Assembly (NCBI RefSeq): GCF_027533625.1
Contig: NZ_JAQAGZ010000022.1
Span: 1-64,000 of the forward strand
DNA length: 64,000 nt
Origin: Paenibacillus gyeongsangnamensis
Lineage (GTDB): Bacteria > Bacillota > Bacilli > Paenibacillales > NBRC-103111
Direction of reading: 5' to 3'
This document shows, in pieces, positions 57,157-64,000 of this stretch. The notes under the pieces are model-generated. The model saw only the letters and a list, made by a program, of their open reading frames with translations. It did not search any database and was not told the origin of the DNA. How positions within the stretch are numbered: position 1 is the stretch's first letter; the number at the start of each line of letters is the position of its first letter. Both the position numbers and the translations under genes were made by a program.

Positions 57157-59574
57157 TTACCAGCCCCGGTTCGGGGAGTCCTGCAGCTCGGCCCGGACCT
57201 GCAGGAATTTATAGAAAGCGGCAGCGGCGGAGGCGCGCGTCACTTGGACCTCCGGAGAGAAGCGGGTGCCGTCGGCCGACATGATCTGGAGCGCGGTGAC
57301 CAAGGCGATATCGCCCGGGTTCTTTACGCCGTCCAGGTCGGTCGCTTTCGGCGTGAACAGGCCGTCCACCTCAGCCAGCTTGCGGTAGCCAAGCCCGCGT
57401 ACGATCAAACCCGCAAGCTCTGCCCGGGATAACGTCGCGTCCGGACGGAAGACATCCGTGCGGTCGATCAGCCCGCGGTCCACGGCGTTCTCGACATATG
57501 CGAAGTAAGGGGAATCCTTCGCCACATCCGAGAAGCTGGCGGCGCGCCCGGCATAAGCGGCTGTGGGGAACACGTCATACCCGCCGTTCAAGGTGAGGAG
57601 CATCATCTTGATCATCTCGCCGCGGGTGATGGGGGCATCCGGGAGCACTTTGCCGTCCTTCACGTCGAGCGCCTGGTAATCCACCATCAACCGGAGAGCA
57701 TTCTCCGCCCAGTGTCCGTTAATATCGCTCGGCGGGGCTGCCTGCGGCTTCACGACCTTGCCGTTCTCGCGGCTCTTCCATTCTCCCGTGACCGCATCAA
57801 GGAACAGGGAACCGCGGACCGTGTAAGCGGGCTTCAAGGCGTAGACCAGCCGGGTTTCCGGCTTCGCTGCATTCGCATTCGGCTTGAATTCGCCCGCTGC
57901 CACCATGACATTGTATTTCTCCATCGGCATGCCTGCAGGATAAGGGAAGCCGCCGCCGCTCTTCGGGTCGATAACATACTGCAGCTCGATCCGATATTGA
58001 GAGAGCAGCTTGCTCTTCGCGTCAGCGTTCGGCAGAATGGCCGGAAGCTCCGCAGGGTAGGCCAGACGGGACAGATTGCTGTTGAAATATTGAAGCTCTC
58101 CGGAGCTGCGGTCGAAGCTGAGGCTCACCTGGTCAAATTCGGTAAAGGCACCGCCGGCCATCCGGCGGAAATTGAAGTTGATCGTGTTCATTTGAGCCAG
58201 CTTTTCCTTCGGCAAATCGCTGATTTGCTGTTCCTGGAAGTAGAGCTCGTGTGCGTAAGCGGGCAGCCAGGCTTTCACGTACTGCACGGCTTTATCTTGA
58301 AGCGACTTGTAGGTCGTCTCCCAATCCGCCGCCTGGGTCTGAGCCGCCTGCAGCGGCCGGATATCATACTTGGAATAGTGAGTGATCGATCCGGTATCGC
58401 TGTCGACGACGGCCGTGATGTCCGGTTTGCCCTTATCCTGTTCCGTTGTATGAGACCAACGAAGCTCCCATGCCGAGGTGGTCGTGCCGATTCGGGGGTC
58501 GGTATATTCGCGGTAGGCTGCGTTTTGCAGCTGCGAGTCCTTCGGAATCGGAAGCAGTGAGGCGGCGCGCTCCACCGCCTGCTCCTTCGTCAGCTTCATA
58601 GGAGTCTGCGGCTCTTGGCCAAGCGGCTTGTCGCTTACCGGCAGCCACGGTCGCGAAGCCGCGGGCTTGGAGCCGTCCGGAGCGATCGCTTCCCCCTTCT
58701 CCGCGTCCAGCAGGAAGGGGATCATCTGGTAAGCCAGCATCGGTTCGGGCTTCTCTTTCACATCGTACGGCATAATGTACTGCAGCTCGGGAACGGTATT
58801 CTTCTTGAACAGCTCCGCCGCCTGATCCGCCGGCACGATGTTCTCCGGTTTTTTGAAATTCAGCGTATCGTCCCACTGCAGGTTGAAGCCGACAATGCCG
58901 CCCTCGTCGCCTACCGTAACGCTGATGCTGTTTTGCGGGAAGACGACGCCGTTTACCGTACGGAAGAAGCGGAATTGGTACTGTACCGGTCCGTTAAGCG
59001 GCATGCGGTAATTCCGCTCGAACTCGTCGTCGTACTTGATTTGGTCCTTCAGCTCCGGCTTCATTGCGGCGATGTACTCCTCTACAAGCTGCTTGGCTTG
59101 CGCCAGCTGGACCTTGGGAGGAAACACCGGCTTCTTGTCGGGCTCGTTCTTCGATAAATAAAAGGAAAGCAGCTTGCCCGTATCCGCATCGACCGAGACG
59201 CTGATATTGCCGTAGTAGCGGTTCTGGTCCTGCTTCACGAAGCTCAGGCTCCAGGAGCCGCGGCTCCCGCCCGCAGGATTGAAGCTGCTCTGGTTGTTTA
59301 CGTTCTGCAGCTTGTAATCGCCCGGAATCGTTACATACCCCTTGGCCAGCTCGATCGCGCGCTCGCGGCTGATCTTGGTGTCTACGGGCGCTTCGCTTGC
59401 TCCAGCCGCCTTGCCGCCGGATGCATCGCTTGCGGCCGTCTGGTCCGCAGCGGCGGCCGGGACGGTGCCGGAGATCGAGGTCACCTGAGCCGAGGCGTAA
59501 GCAGGCGTCATCGCACCGAGCAGCATGGCGGCGGTCAGGCCCGCGGCACAGCCTTTTTTCCAATCGTACTGCAT
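57157..59574 (-). CDS. Secreted YcdB/YcdC-domain protein with C-terminal SLH domains
   Basis: 805 residues: signal peptide (1-27, AYASA), two to three YcdB/YcdC (PepSY-like) repeats (about 66-250, 260-430 and 430-600; recurring ERAIELAKGYVTIP/QAVERAASLLPIP segments) and C-terminal SLH domains (about 640-790: DINGHWAENALRLMVDYQAL, FSDVAKDSPYFAYVENAVDRGLI). It is probably held to the cell wall; function unknown. ATG 59574 follows AGGGAGG. The downstream repeat element lies just beyond the stop. Confidence 0.85.
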   Translation of the reverse strand: MQYDWKKGCAAGLTAAMLLGAMTPAYASAQVTSISGTVPAAAADQTAASDASGGKAAGASEAPVDTKISRERAIELAKGYVTIPGDYKLQNVNNQSSFNPAGGSRGSWSLSFVKQDQNRYYGNISVSVDADTGKLLSFYLSKNEPDKKPVFPPKVQLAQAKQLVEEYIAAMKPELKDQIKYDDEFERNYRMPLNGPVQYQFRFFRTVNGVVFPQNSISVTVGDEGGIVGFNLQWDDTLNFKKPENIVPADQAAELFKKNTVPELQYIMPYDVKEKPEPMLAYQMIPFLLDAEKGEAIAPDGSKPAASRPWLPVSDKPLGQEPQTPMKLTKEQAVERAASLLPIPKDSQLQNAAYREYTDPRIGTTTSAWELRWSHTTEQDKGKPDITAVVDSDTGSITHYSKYDIRPLQAAQTQAADWETTYKSLQDKAVQYVKAWLPAYAHELYFQEQQISDLPKEKLAQMNTINFNFRRMAGGAFTEFDQVSLSFDRSSGELQYFNSNLSRLAYPAELPAILPNADAKSKLLSQYRIELQYVIDPKSGGGFPYPAGMPMEKYNVMVAAGEFKPNANAAKPETRLVYALKPAYTVRGSLFLDAVTGEWKSRENGKVVKPQAAPPSDINGHWAENALRLMVDYQALDVKDGKVLPDAPITRGEMIKMMLLTLNGGYDVFPTAAYAGRAASFSDVAKDSPYFAYVENAVDRGLIDRTDVFRPDATLSRAELAGLIVRGLGYRKLAEVDGLFTPKATDLDGVKNPGDIALVTALQIMSADGTRFSPEVQVTRASAAAAFYKFLQVRAELQDSPNRGW

Positions 59575-59671
59575 GAGAAATCCTCCCTGTTTAGAAAATA
59601 TTGGGGTGTTTTCTCTTTAGACGAGGCCCTCGAGGGAAAGGTTGCATGGGATGGGCGTTATTCGAAAAGAA

Positions 59672-59700
59672 AAGAACGCGCCCGCTGCGGAGCGCGTTCT
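59672..59700. terminator. Hairpin upstream of the YcdB-SLH gene
   Basis: AGAACGCG and CGCGTTCT pair around a CCCGCTGCGGAG centre. The flanking T run is weak, so it could be a terminator for the small minus-strand gene at 59817-59978 or a leader hairpin of the SLH protein gene. The rest of 59575-59816 holds no gene I can support. Confidence 0.5.
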
Positions 59701-59816
59701 CCTGATGGCTAAAACGATTCGGATCCAAGCGCGTTCCTTGCGGGGCAAGGAGACCGCTGCAGTTGTCCGAAATTTTTTGCGGTCCGGTGTCACCCGCCCG
59801 CCCCCCTGAGAAGGTC

Positions 59817-59978
59817 TTACCGGAACATAGGGAAGACGTAGTGAATTATGAAGTACAGGAATCCGAAAAAGATAATGATATAAGCGGCATACTTGATAAA
59901 GGTTGAAGCCACCATGCCCGAGTCCATCTTCTTCTCGATGCGCTTCTGCTCGATATCGACATTTCTCGACTGGTCCAT
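59817..59978 (-). CDS. Small membrane protein (53 aa)
   Basis: A 53-residue protein, MDQSRNVDIEQKRIEKKMD then a helix (TFIKYAAYIIIFFGFLYFI, about 26-44) and a short tail VFPMFR. The first half is charged and helical, the second a single transmembrane span. ATG 59978 has GGGAGT six to ten bases upstream. The composition supports a real membrane gene; function unknown. Confidence 0.6.
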   Translation of the reverse strand: MDQSRNVDIEQKRIEKKMDSGMVASTFIKYAAYIIIFFGFLYFIIHYVFPMFR

Positions 59979-60160
59979 GATCATCACTCCCTCAAATGGT
60001 ATGCTCCAATGGGTATCGGATGCTTACTCTCTTTTACCCGGACGGGCAAAAGGCGAATCAATAAGGCGTCATCCGGACCGGGGCGGACGCAATCGTGAAA
60101 TTTGAAGCGATTTCTGGTATGCTAAAATTTACAATTACCTTGATCCCAAGGGAGGTTAGA

Positions 60161-60499
60161 ATGAGTATGACCCACCCATCGGAGAAGTTTCATTACAGGC
60201 TGCTGTCCACACCGGAAGCTAACGTGCTCTTCGTCGAAGGCGAGCTGGACCTTGGTACGGTAGAGCAGTTCCGTGCCGCAGTGGAGCCGCTCGCCGCCGA
60301 TAAGGAAAAGCTGCTGAAGCTGAATTTGCGCGAACTGAGCTATGTAGACAGCACGGGCATCGGAATCTTCGTTGCAGCGCTCAAAACTCGCCAGGGAGCG
60401 GGTTCCGGACTCAGCGTGCAGGAGGTGCCGCCCAAGATCCGCCGCCTGTTCGACCTGACCGGTCTATCCAAATTCCTCACGATCGAGGGCGGTTCCTGA
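60161..60499 (+). CDS. STAS-domain anti-sigma factor antagonist (RsbV/SpoIIAA-like)
   Basis: 112 residues, a single STAS domain. The phospho-Ser site is present, S64 in LRELSYVDSTGIGIF (about 57-70), with the usual VLFVEGELDLGTV strand before it. Its unphosphorylated form would bind and inhibit an RsbW-type partner. I place the start at ATG 60161, six bases after GGGAGG; an in-frame ATG at 60095 has no site. It overlaps the next gene by one base (TGATG), so the pair is cotranslated. Confidence 0.88.
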   Translation: MSMTHPSEKFHYRLLSTPEANVLFVEGELDLGTVEQFRAAVEPLAADKEKLLKLNLRELSYVDSTGIGIFVAALKTRQGAGSGLSVQEVPPKIRRLFDLTGLSKFLTIEGGS

Positions 60500-60942
60500 T
60501 GAACGCTACGGCGAAAACAAGCGAGGTCCGTCTCATCCTGCCGGCCTTGGCCGATTACCTGGATACGGTCAGGCTCGTGCTCTATGGCATGGCGGTCCGG
60601 GCGGGTTATTCCTATGAAGCGATAGAGGATTTGAAGGTGGCCGTCACGGAAGCGTGCACTTATATTATCCTGCAGCAGGAGAATGCCGGCGGAGAAGGCT
60701 GGCTGCGGCTCGATTTCCGGCTTCTGCCGGAGGCGCTGGAGGTGTCAGCGCAGGGAGGCCCCGGCTTCCGCTTCGCCCCGGCGGTTGAGGCTGCAGAGCC
60801 TATGAGCGGCTCGGAGATCCAGGACGCATCGCCGGAGCGGCTCGGACTTTACCTGATGCAGGCGCTGGTGGACGAAGTGCGGCTGACGGAAGGCGAGGAA
60901 GCCGGCTCGGAGGCGATCGTGCTGGTGAAGCGGAAGACGTAA
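60499..60942 (+). CDS. RsbW-like anti-sigma factor, probably kinase-deficient
   Basis: 147 residues of the HATPase_c_2 fold of RsbW/SpoIIAB. E51 (VAVTEACTYII) aligns with the RsbW catalytic Glu, but the N-box Asn that binds Mg is Tyr55. The G1 Asp is replaced by Gln85 (AQGGPGF). The late helix ERLGLYLMQALVDEVRL resembles the usual GLGL helix. So ATP binding may be lost while the partner-binding surface remains. No sigma factor gene follows; the next element is a terminator. It starts in the stop of the STAS gene. Confidence 0.8.
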   Translation: MNATAKTSEVRLILPALADYLDTVRLVLYGMAVRAGYSYEAIEDLKVAVTEACTYIILQQENAGGEGWLRLDFRLLPEALEVSAQGGPGFRFAPAVEAAEPMSGSEIQDASPERLGLYLMQALVDEVRLTEGEEAGSEAIVLVKRKT

Positions 60943-60960
60943 CCGGATTTCAGCACAAAA

Positions 60961-61010
60961 GAAGGTGCCGCAGGAACCCGTCGAAACGGGCTCCTGCGGC
61001 ACCTTTTTGG
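60961..61010 (+). terminator. Rho-independent terminator
   Basis: AAGGTGCCGCAGGAACCC and GGGCTCCTGCGGCACCTT form an 18-bp stem with one mismatch around GTCGAAAC, followed by five T. It ends the STAS/RsbW-like operon. Confidence 0.93.
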
Positions 61011-61027
61011 CTTTCGCTATGCCAGGG

Positions 61028-61435
61028 TTACGGCATGGAAGCGACGGCGTTCTGATTGAGGCGGCTTCGGGCCACCTTCAGGTAGCCCTTCACGTTCTGC
61101 AGCTCGCTGTCGGCAACGAACCGAAGCTTCATCGGCCCGGCGGCCTCAAGCAAGTAAGGCTTCAGCGCCGTACCGCCGCCGCCGAGGACGTAGAAGCACT
61201 GGAAGTCCGGGCATTTCTTCCAGCGCTTCTTGATCAAGTCCGCGATGCGCTGGGTGGCCCGGCTGAAATAGTGGTCGACGATCGGCTTAATATTGGCCTG
61301 GCCTTCCCGGATGCGCCGGATCGTATAATCGCGCTCCTTGATCCGCTGGCCCAGCTTGATCCGGCTGGGGAAGGTGTAGCCGTATTGGTCCTCGACCTTG
61401 CTCCGGTTCGGGCTTAGGCTCCGGCTCCAGTTGAA
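61028..61435 (-). pseudogene. C-terminal remnant of a ParM-like actin ATPase
   Basis: One open frame of about 136 codons ending at a stop at 61028. Its residues resemble the last third of ParM/StbA-type plasmid-segregation actins: FPSRIKLGQRIKERDYTI, then DFQCFYVLGGGGTALKPYL (the conserved GGG loop near the ATP site), FVADSELQNVKGYL. The N-terminal two thirds, with the phosphate loops, are absent; a stop lies just before the open frame and no start or ribosome binding site is seen. A decayed chromosomal copy is likely. Ends are set by the open frame. Confidence 0.6.
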
Positions 61436-61523
61436 CTACCGGTACGGGTACGGCCGGTCCGTTCGGGGGCAACCCGGTCGTGCTGTAACCCGAGGCCTCC
61501 GGGCTTATGATTCAATATCCACC

Positions 61524-61562
61524 AGCTGAAGGTCCGCTTAAGCGGACCTTCAGCTTGTTTTC
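61524..61562 (+). terminator. Terminator-like palindrome
   Basis: AGCTGAAGGTCCGCTT and its exact complement (AAGCGGACCTTCAGCT) form a perfect palindrome followed by TGTTTT. It is probably an intrinsic terminator on either strand. Confidence 0.75.
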
Positions 61563-61635
61563 AGCATATATTCAGGTTCGCGTCATCTTTTCGTCACGAT
61601 TGTTTGACATACTCGGGTTATATGGAGTAGAGACT

Positions 61636-61696
61636 ATAGAGATTAATAGAGGCTACATAGAAGCTAATCGAGGTCAATAGAGACTAATAGAGAGAA
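61636..61696 (+). repeat. Six 10-bp ATAGAGxxTA repeats phased at the DNA helix turn
   Basis: The motif ATAGAGRNTA recurs at 61636, 61646, 61657, 61667, 61677 and 61687, every 10-11 bp. It lies directly before the acyltransferase gene (ATG 61713), after a TTGACA box at 61604-61609. Confidence 0.75.
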
Positions 61697-61712
61697 TGGA
61701 GCCTGGAAAAGA

Positions 61713-62780
61713 ATGAGAGAGAAACAAAACCTCGTGGCTGTTCAAGCCGCGCGTGGTGCAGCCGTCGTCTTGGTCATGCTGTTCCACGCCTCGCAGGTAA
61801 GCGATCATTATTTTGCCTACAACTATTTGGGCGTCAGCGGAATGGGGAGGAGCGGGGCGTACACGTTCTTTTTTGCCCTGACGGGATATTTAATGTTTAC
61901 CCTCTACCGCCATCGCTTCGGCGATCACAGCGCGTTCGGGCCCTTCCTGATAAAGCGTTTCGCGCGCATTTATCCGCTGTATTGGCTGATCACAGCCGCG
62001 GTGGTGCCGATGTATTTCATCGTTCCGTCCTTCGGATTCGGTTATGAGCGCAAGCCATCCGTGATTGTGGAATCGCTGCTGCTCTGGCCCCAGCAAAATG
62101 CGCCGATTCTTGGCGTGGCTTGGTCGCTGACTTATGTGGTGTGGTTTTACCTGATATTTTCGTTGTTTTTCATCATGAAGAGAAGGGCGGCGGCCGCTCT
62201 CGTCGTATCGTGGCTGACCCTTATTGTTTTCAACGCTCTGGGCTGGATCCATATGAAAAACAGCGTGCTGATCAACTTTTTGTTCAACGAAGCGAATCTT
62301 GAATTTTTCGCAGGCGTCGCGGTAGCATATGCCGTGAAACGCTGGAGAATCGGCGGGCTCTGGTGGATCGCGGCCGGTGCGCTGACGTATCCGCTCCTAT
62401 GGATGCTGCGATTGGGCCAGCAGGTGCCGTCCTCCGACCTGCTGTATACACTGGGCTCGGCGCTCTTGCTGGTCGGCGTGGTCACGTGGCAGGCGCAAGA
62501 GACCCGCTGGCTGAAGCCCCTGGTCTACTGCGGGAACGCTTCGTATTCCATTTTGCTCGCAAGCTTGCCGATGATGTCCGTCACGTTCAAGCTCGCGCGG
62601 GGCGCTCATTTGATCAAATACCTCGGTCCTGCAGCGACAGTGACCTTATGCTTTCTGACCGGCCTGCTGTTATGTCTCCTCGTTTATCGATTTGTCGAGC
62701 GGCCGCTCCTGACGACAGTCATGCGGCAGGTGAGCGCCGCGGGCTGGATATCCAGCCGGAAAGCCGTAACCTCTTCGTAG
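61713..62780 (+). CDS. Acyltransferase 3 family membrane protein
   Basis: 355 residues with about ten transmembrane helices and the acyltransferase-3 start (AARGAAVVLVMLFHASQV, with the catalytic-type His near 27). The segment RFARIYPLYWL (about 82-92), with the conserved Arg, is typical. It adds acyl groups to sugars or lipids, often on surface polymers. ATG 61713 has a weak GGAG site. The helically phased repeat array lies right upstream. Confidence 0.92.
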   Translation: MREKQNLVAVQAARGAAVVLVMLFHASQVSDHYFAYNYLGVSGMGRSGAYTFFFALTGYLMFTLYRHRFGDHSAFGPFLIKRFARIYPLYWLITAAVVPMYFIVPSFGFGYERKPSVIVESLLLWPQQNAPILGVAWSLTYVVWFYLIFSLFFIMKRRAAAALVVSWLTLIVFNALGWIHMKNSVLINFLFNEANLEFFAGVAVAYAVKRWRIGGLWWIAAGALTYPLLWMLRLGQQVPSSDLLYTLGSALLLVGVVTWQAQETRWLKPLVYCGNASYSILLASLPMMSVTFKLARGAHLIKYLGPAATVTLCFLTGLLLCLLVYRFVERPLLTTVMRQVSAAGWISSRKAVTSS

Positions 62781-62792
62781 GTTCGGCTTTTT
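62761..62792 (+). terminator. Terminator of the acyltransferase gene
   Basis: AAGCCGTAACCT pairs with AGGTTCGGCTT around CTTCGT, then six T; it overlaps the last codons. A second perfect hairpin (ATAACGCCC/GGGCGTTAT) lies at 62813-62834. Confidence 0.8.
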
Positions 62793-62901
62793 TGGGTTTT
62801 ATGAGAATAAAAAATAACGCCCATACGGGCGTTATCCGGTAGAGAATACAAGCCGATACCGGTTCATCAAATTCACGCTCTGGTCCCGCGGCAGCATTTA
62901 T

Positions 62902-63212
62902 AAGAACCCAGGCTCACTATGCACTTTTCACAGTGAACCCAGGTTCGTACGAGGCAGCGGTAGTGAGCCTCAAGACTCTACAAGTGAACCTGGGAGTACT
63001 GGTAGCGCCCGGAAGTTCACTACAGCATCTGCGAGCGCTGGCTCCCCCGATTTAGTGAACCGAGCTTCATTACAAGTGAACCTAGGTTCGCTATAATCTT
63101 TCCATCAGCCCATTGCAGCCGGTAGTGAACCTCGGGACTCTACAAGTGAACCTATGAACACTAGTAATGCCCGGTACTTCATTACCGCATCTTCGAGTGC
63201 CAACTGCCCCAC
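62902..63212. repeat. Two imperfect tandem copies of a 150-160-bp unit with AGTGAACC motifs
   Basis: Copy A (62902-63050) and copy B (63056-63212) align over most of their length: GGTAGTGAGCCTCAAGACTC matches GGTAGTGAACCTCGGGACTC (offset 162 bases), and further blocks such as CTACAAGTGAACCT, CCCGG, CATCT and GAG follow in the same order. Each unit carries several AGTGAACC-type 8-base motifs, some as inverted pairs (AAGTGAACCTAGGTTCGCT at 63072-63090). No coding frame is supported. The array lies between the acyltransferase and the ABC permease gene. Confidence 0.7.
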
Positions 63213-63237
63213 TCCAAACACGGGGCCTTGAAAGGTC

Positions 63238-64000
63238 CTACCGTTTGCCCGGATCGTAGGGCTCGCCTAACGAAGCGGGAGGGTACGCGCGTCCTACGGC
63301 CCCGGCGAGCACTAGAATGGTCAAGATGTACGGCAGCATGTACAGGAATTCCATTGGAATCGACTTCGAAATCTCGAACAGCTGCACGAAGTTTTTGATC
63401 GCTTGCGCGAAGCCGAAAAAAATGGCCGCCCCCAAGACGCCGAACGGGTGCCACTTGCCGAAAATCATGGCGGCCAGCGCAATGAAGCCTTGGCCCGAGA
63501 TCGTATTGTGCGAAAAGTTGCTCGTCGTCGTGAGCGTGATCGTCGCTCCGCCCAGCCCGCCGAGCGCGCCGCTCAGCAGCACACCGATATAGCGGATCCG
63601 GGCAACGGGCACGCCCAGCGTGTCCGCTGCGCCAGGGTGCTCGCCTACCGCACGCAGCCGGAGCCCGAAGGGTGTTTTGAAAAGGACATACCATGTTACC
63701 GCCACCAGAATCCAAGCCAGATACGTCGTCGGATAGGCGCTGAACAGCCCGTAGCCCAGCAGCGGGATGGAGGCCAGACCTGGTATGTTCACATTATGGA
63801 ACACGGTGTTCAACGTTTCCGTTTGTCCGGCGCCGTTAAACAAAATTTTCACCAGATACACTGTTAATCCCGCCGCCAAAAAGTTGATCACCACGCCGCT
63901 GACGACCTGATCCGCCTTGAAGGTGATGGACGCGACGGCATGGATGATGGAGACGAGTATCCCGAACACGACTGCGGCCAGAACCCCGACCCAGGGCGCG
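63238..64000 (-). CDS. nupQ: Nucleoside ABC transporter permease (NupQ type), partial
   Basis: At least 254 residues; the 5' part lies beyond the window. It shows BPD_transp_2-type permease features: several transmembrane helices, the EAA-like segment RLRAVGEHPGAADTLGVPVARIRYIGVLLSGALGGLGGA, TISGQGFIALAAMIFGKWHPFGVLGAA and the closing SLGEPYDPGKR typical of YufQ/NupQ and guanosine permeases. It belongs to a nucleoside uptake system, which fits the purine synthesis theme; the partner subunits are outside the window. Confidence 0.85.
   Translation of the reverse strand, partial: APWVGVLAAVVFGILVSIIHAVASITFKADQVVSGVVINFLAAGLTVYLVKILFNGAGQTETLNTVFHNVNIPGLASIPLLGYGLFSAYPTTYLAWILVAVTWYVLFKTPFGLRLRAVGEHPGAADTLGVPVARIRYIGVLLSGALGGLGGATITLTTTSNFSHNTISGQGFIALAAMIFGKWHPFGVLGAAIFFGFAQAIKNFVQLFEISKSIPMEFLYMLPYILTILVLAGAVGRAYPPASLGEPYDPGKR

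Noticed and set aside
62902..63212. Possible CRISPR array at the AGTGAACC region
   Set aside because: The repeats are long, few and diverged, with no short constant repeat and spacer pattern, and no cas genes lie near.

Overview
The window looks like chromosome from a Gram-positive Paenibacillaceae bacterium (Paenibacillus-like). The evidence is a Bacillales-type 23S/5S rRNA tail, strong AGGAGG ribosome binding sites, moderately high GC, S-layer-homology (SLH) proteins, a YesM/YesN sensor pair beside a sugar ABC transporter, a PurR-box plus guanine-riboswitch purine leader, and a c-di-AMP riboswitch before a cell-wall gene. This is inferred from gene content; no database search was run.

Layout. 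1-480: end of an rRNA operon. 0.6-5.0 kb: a glycine-rich membrane protein, an ATPase, a polysaccharide deacetylase, a 3D-domain wall protein under a c-di-AMP riboswitch, and a DUF6483-like protein. 5.0-19.5 kb: the whole de novo purine operon, purEKBCSQLF-MNH-purO-D. Its purH encodes only the AICAR transformylase half, and an archaeal-type IMP cyclohydrolase (PurO) follows it, so the last two steps are carried by two proteins. A 497-bp gap with a hairpin terminator and a possible promoter separates purF from purM. 19.5-34.3 kb: mostly single genes (Rrf2 regulator with a near-perfect operator, thioredoxin, dioxygenase, isomerase-like protein, SLH protein, SMR pump, YerB, ECF sigma/anti-sigma, deacetylase, small enzymes). 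34.5-44.2 kb: a lipoprotein, a sugar ABC importer without its ATPase, its YesM/YesN two-component system, and a GntR regulator translationally coupled to a galactonate-dehydratase-like enzyme.

45.6-52.4 kb is the most unusual signalling locus: receiver-PP2C phosphatase, a 1155-residue hybrid kinase, a stand-alone CheR methyltransferase and a receiver-kinase, all on one strand and with no CheB or chemoreceptor gene. The middle receiver of the big kinase appears to have lost its phospho-acceptor core by an in-frame deletion. Stress and storage genes follow (GlgC, a YflT-like protein). Near 60 kb a STAS antagonist is paired with an RsbW-like protein that lacks key ATP/Mg residues. A plausible chain is kinase, PP2C phosphatase, STAS protein, RsbW-like partner, but this is inference.

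The window also holds several decayed genes: an inositol-monophosphatase tail, a frameshifted YflT-like gene, a CBO0543-like membrane gene and a ParM-like tail. It holds several repeat types: a double-hairpin element in three copies, a 25.6-25.9 kb nested palindrome flanked by a duplicated terminator, a 23-bp tandem array, a 10-bp helically phased array, and a 150-160-bp tandem repeat. The window ends inside a nucleoside-type ABC permease gene.
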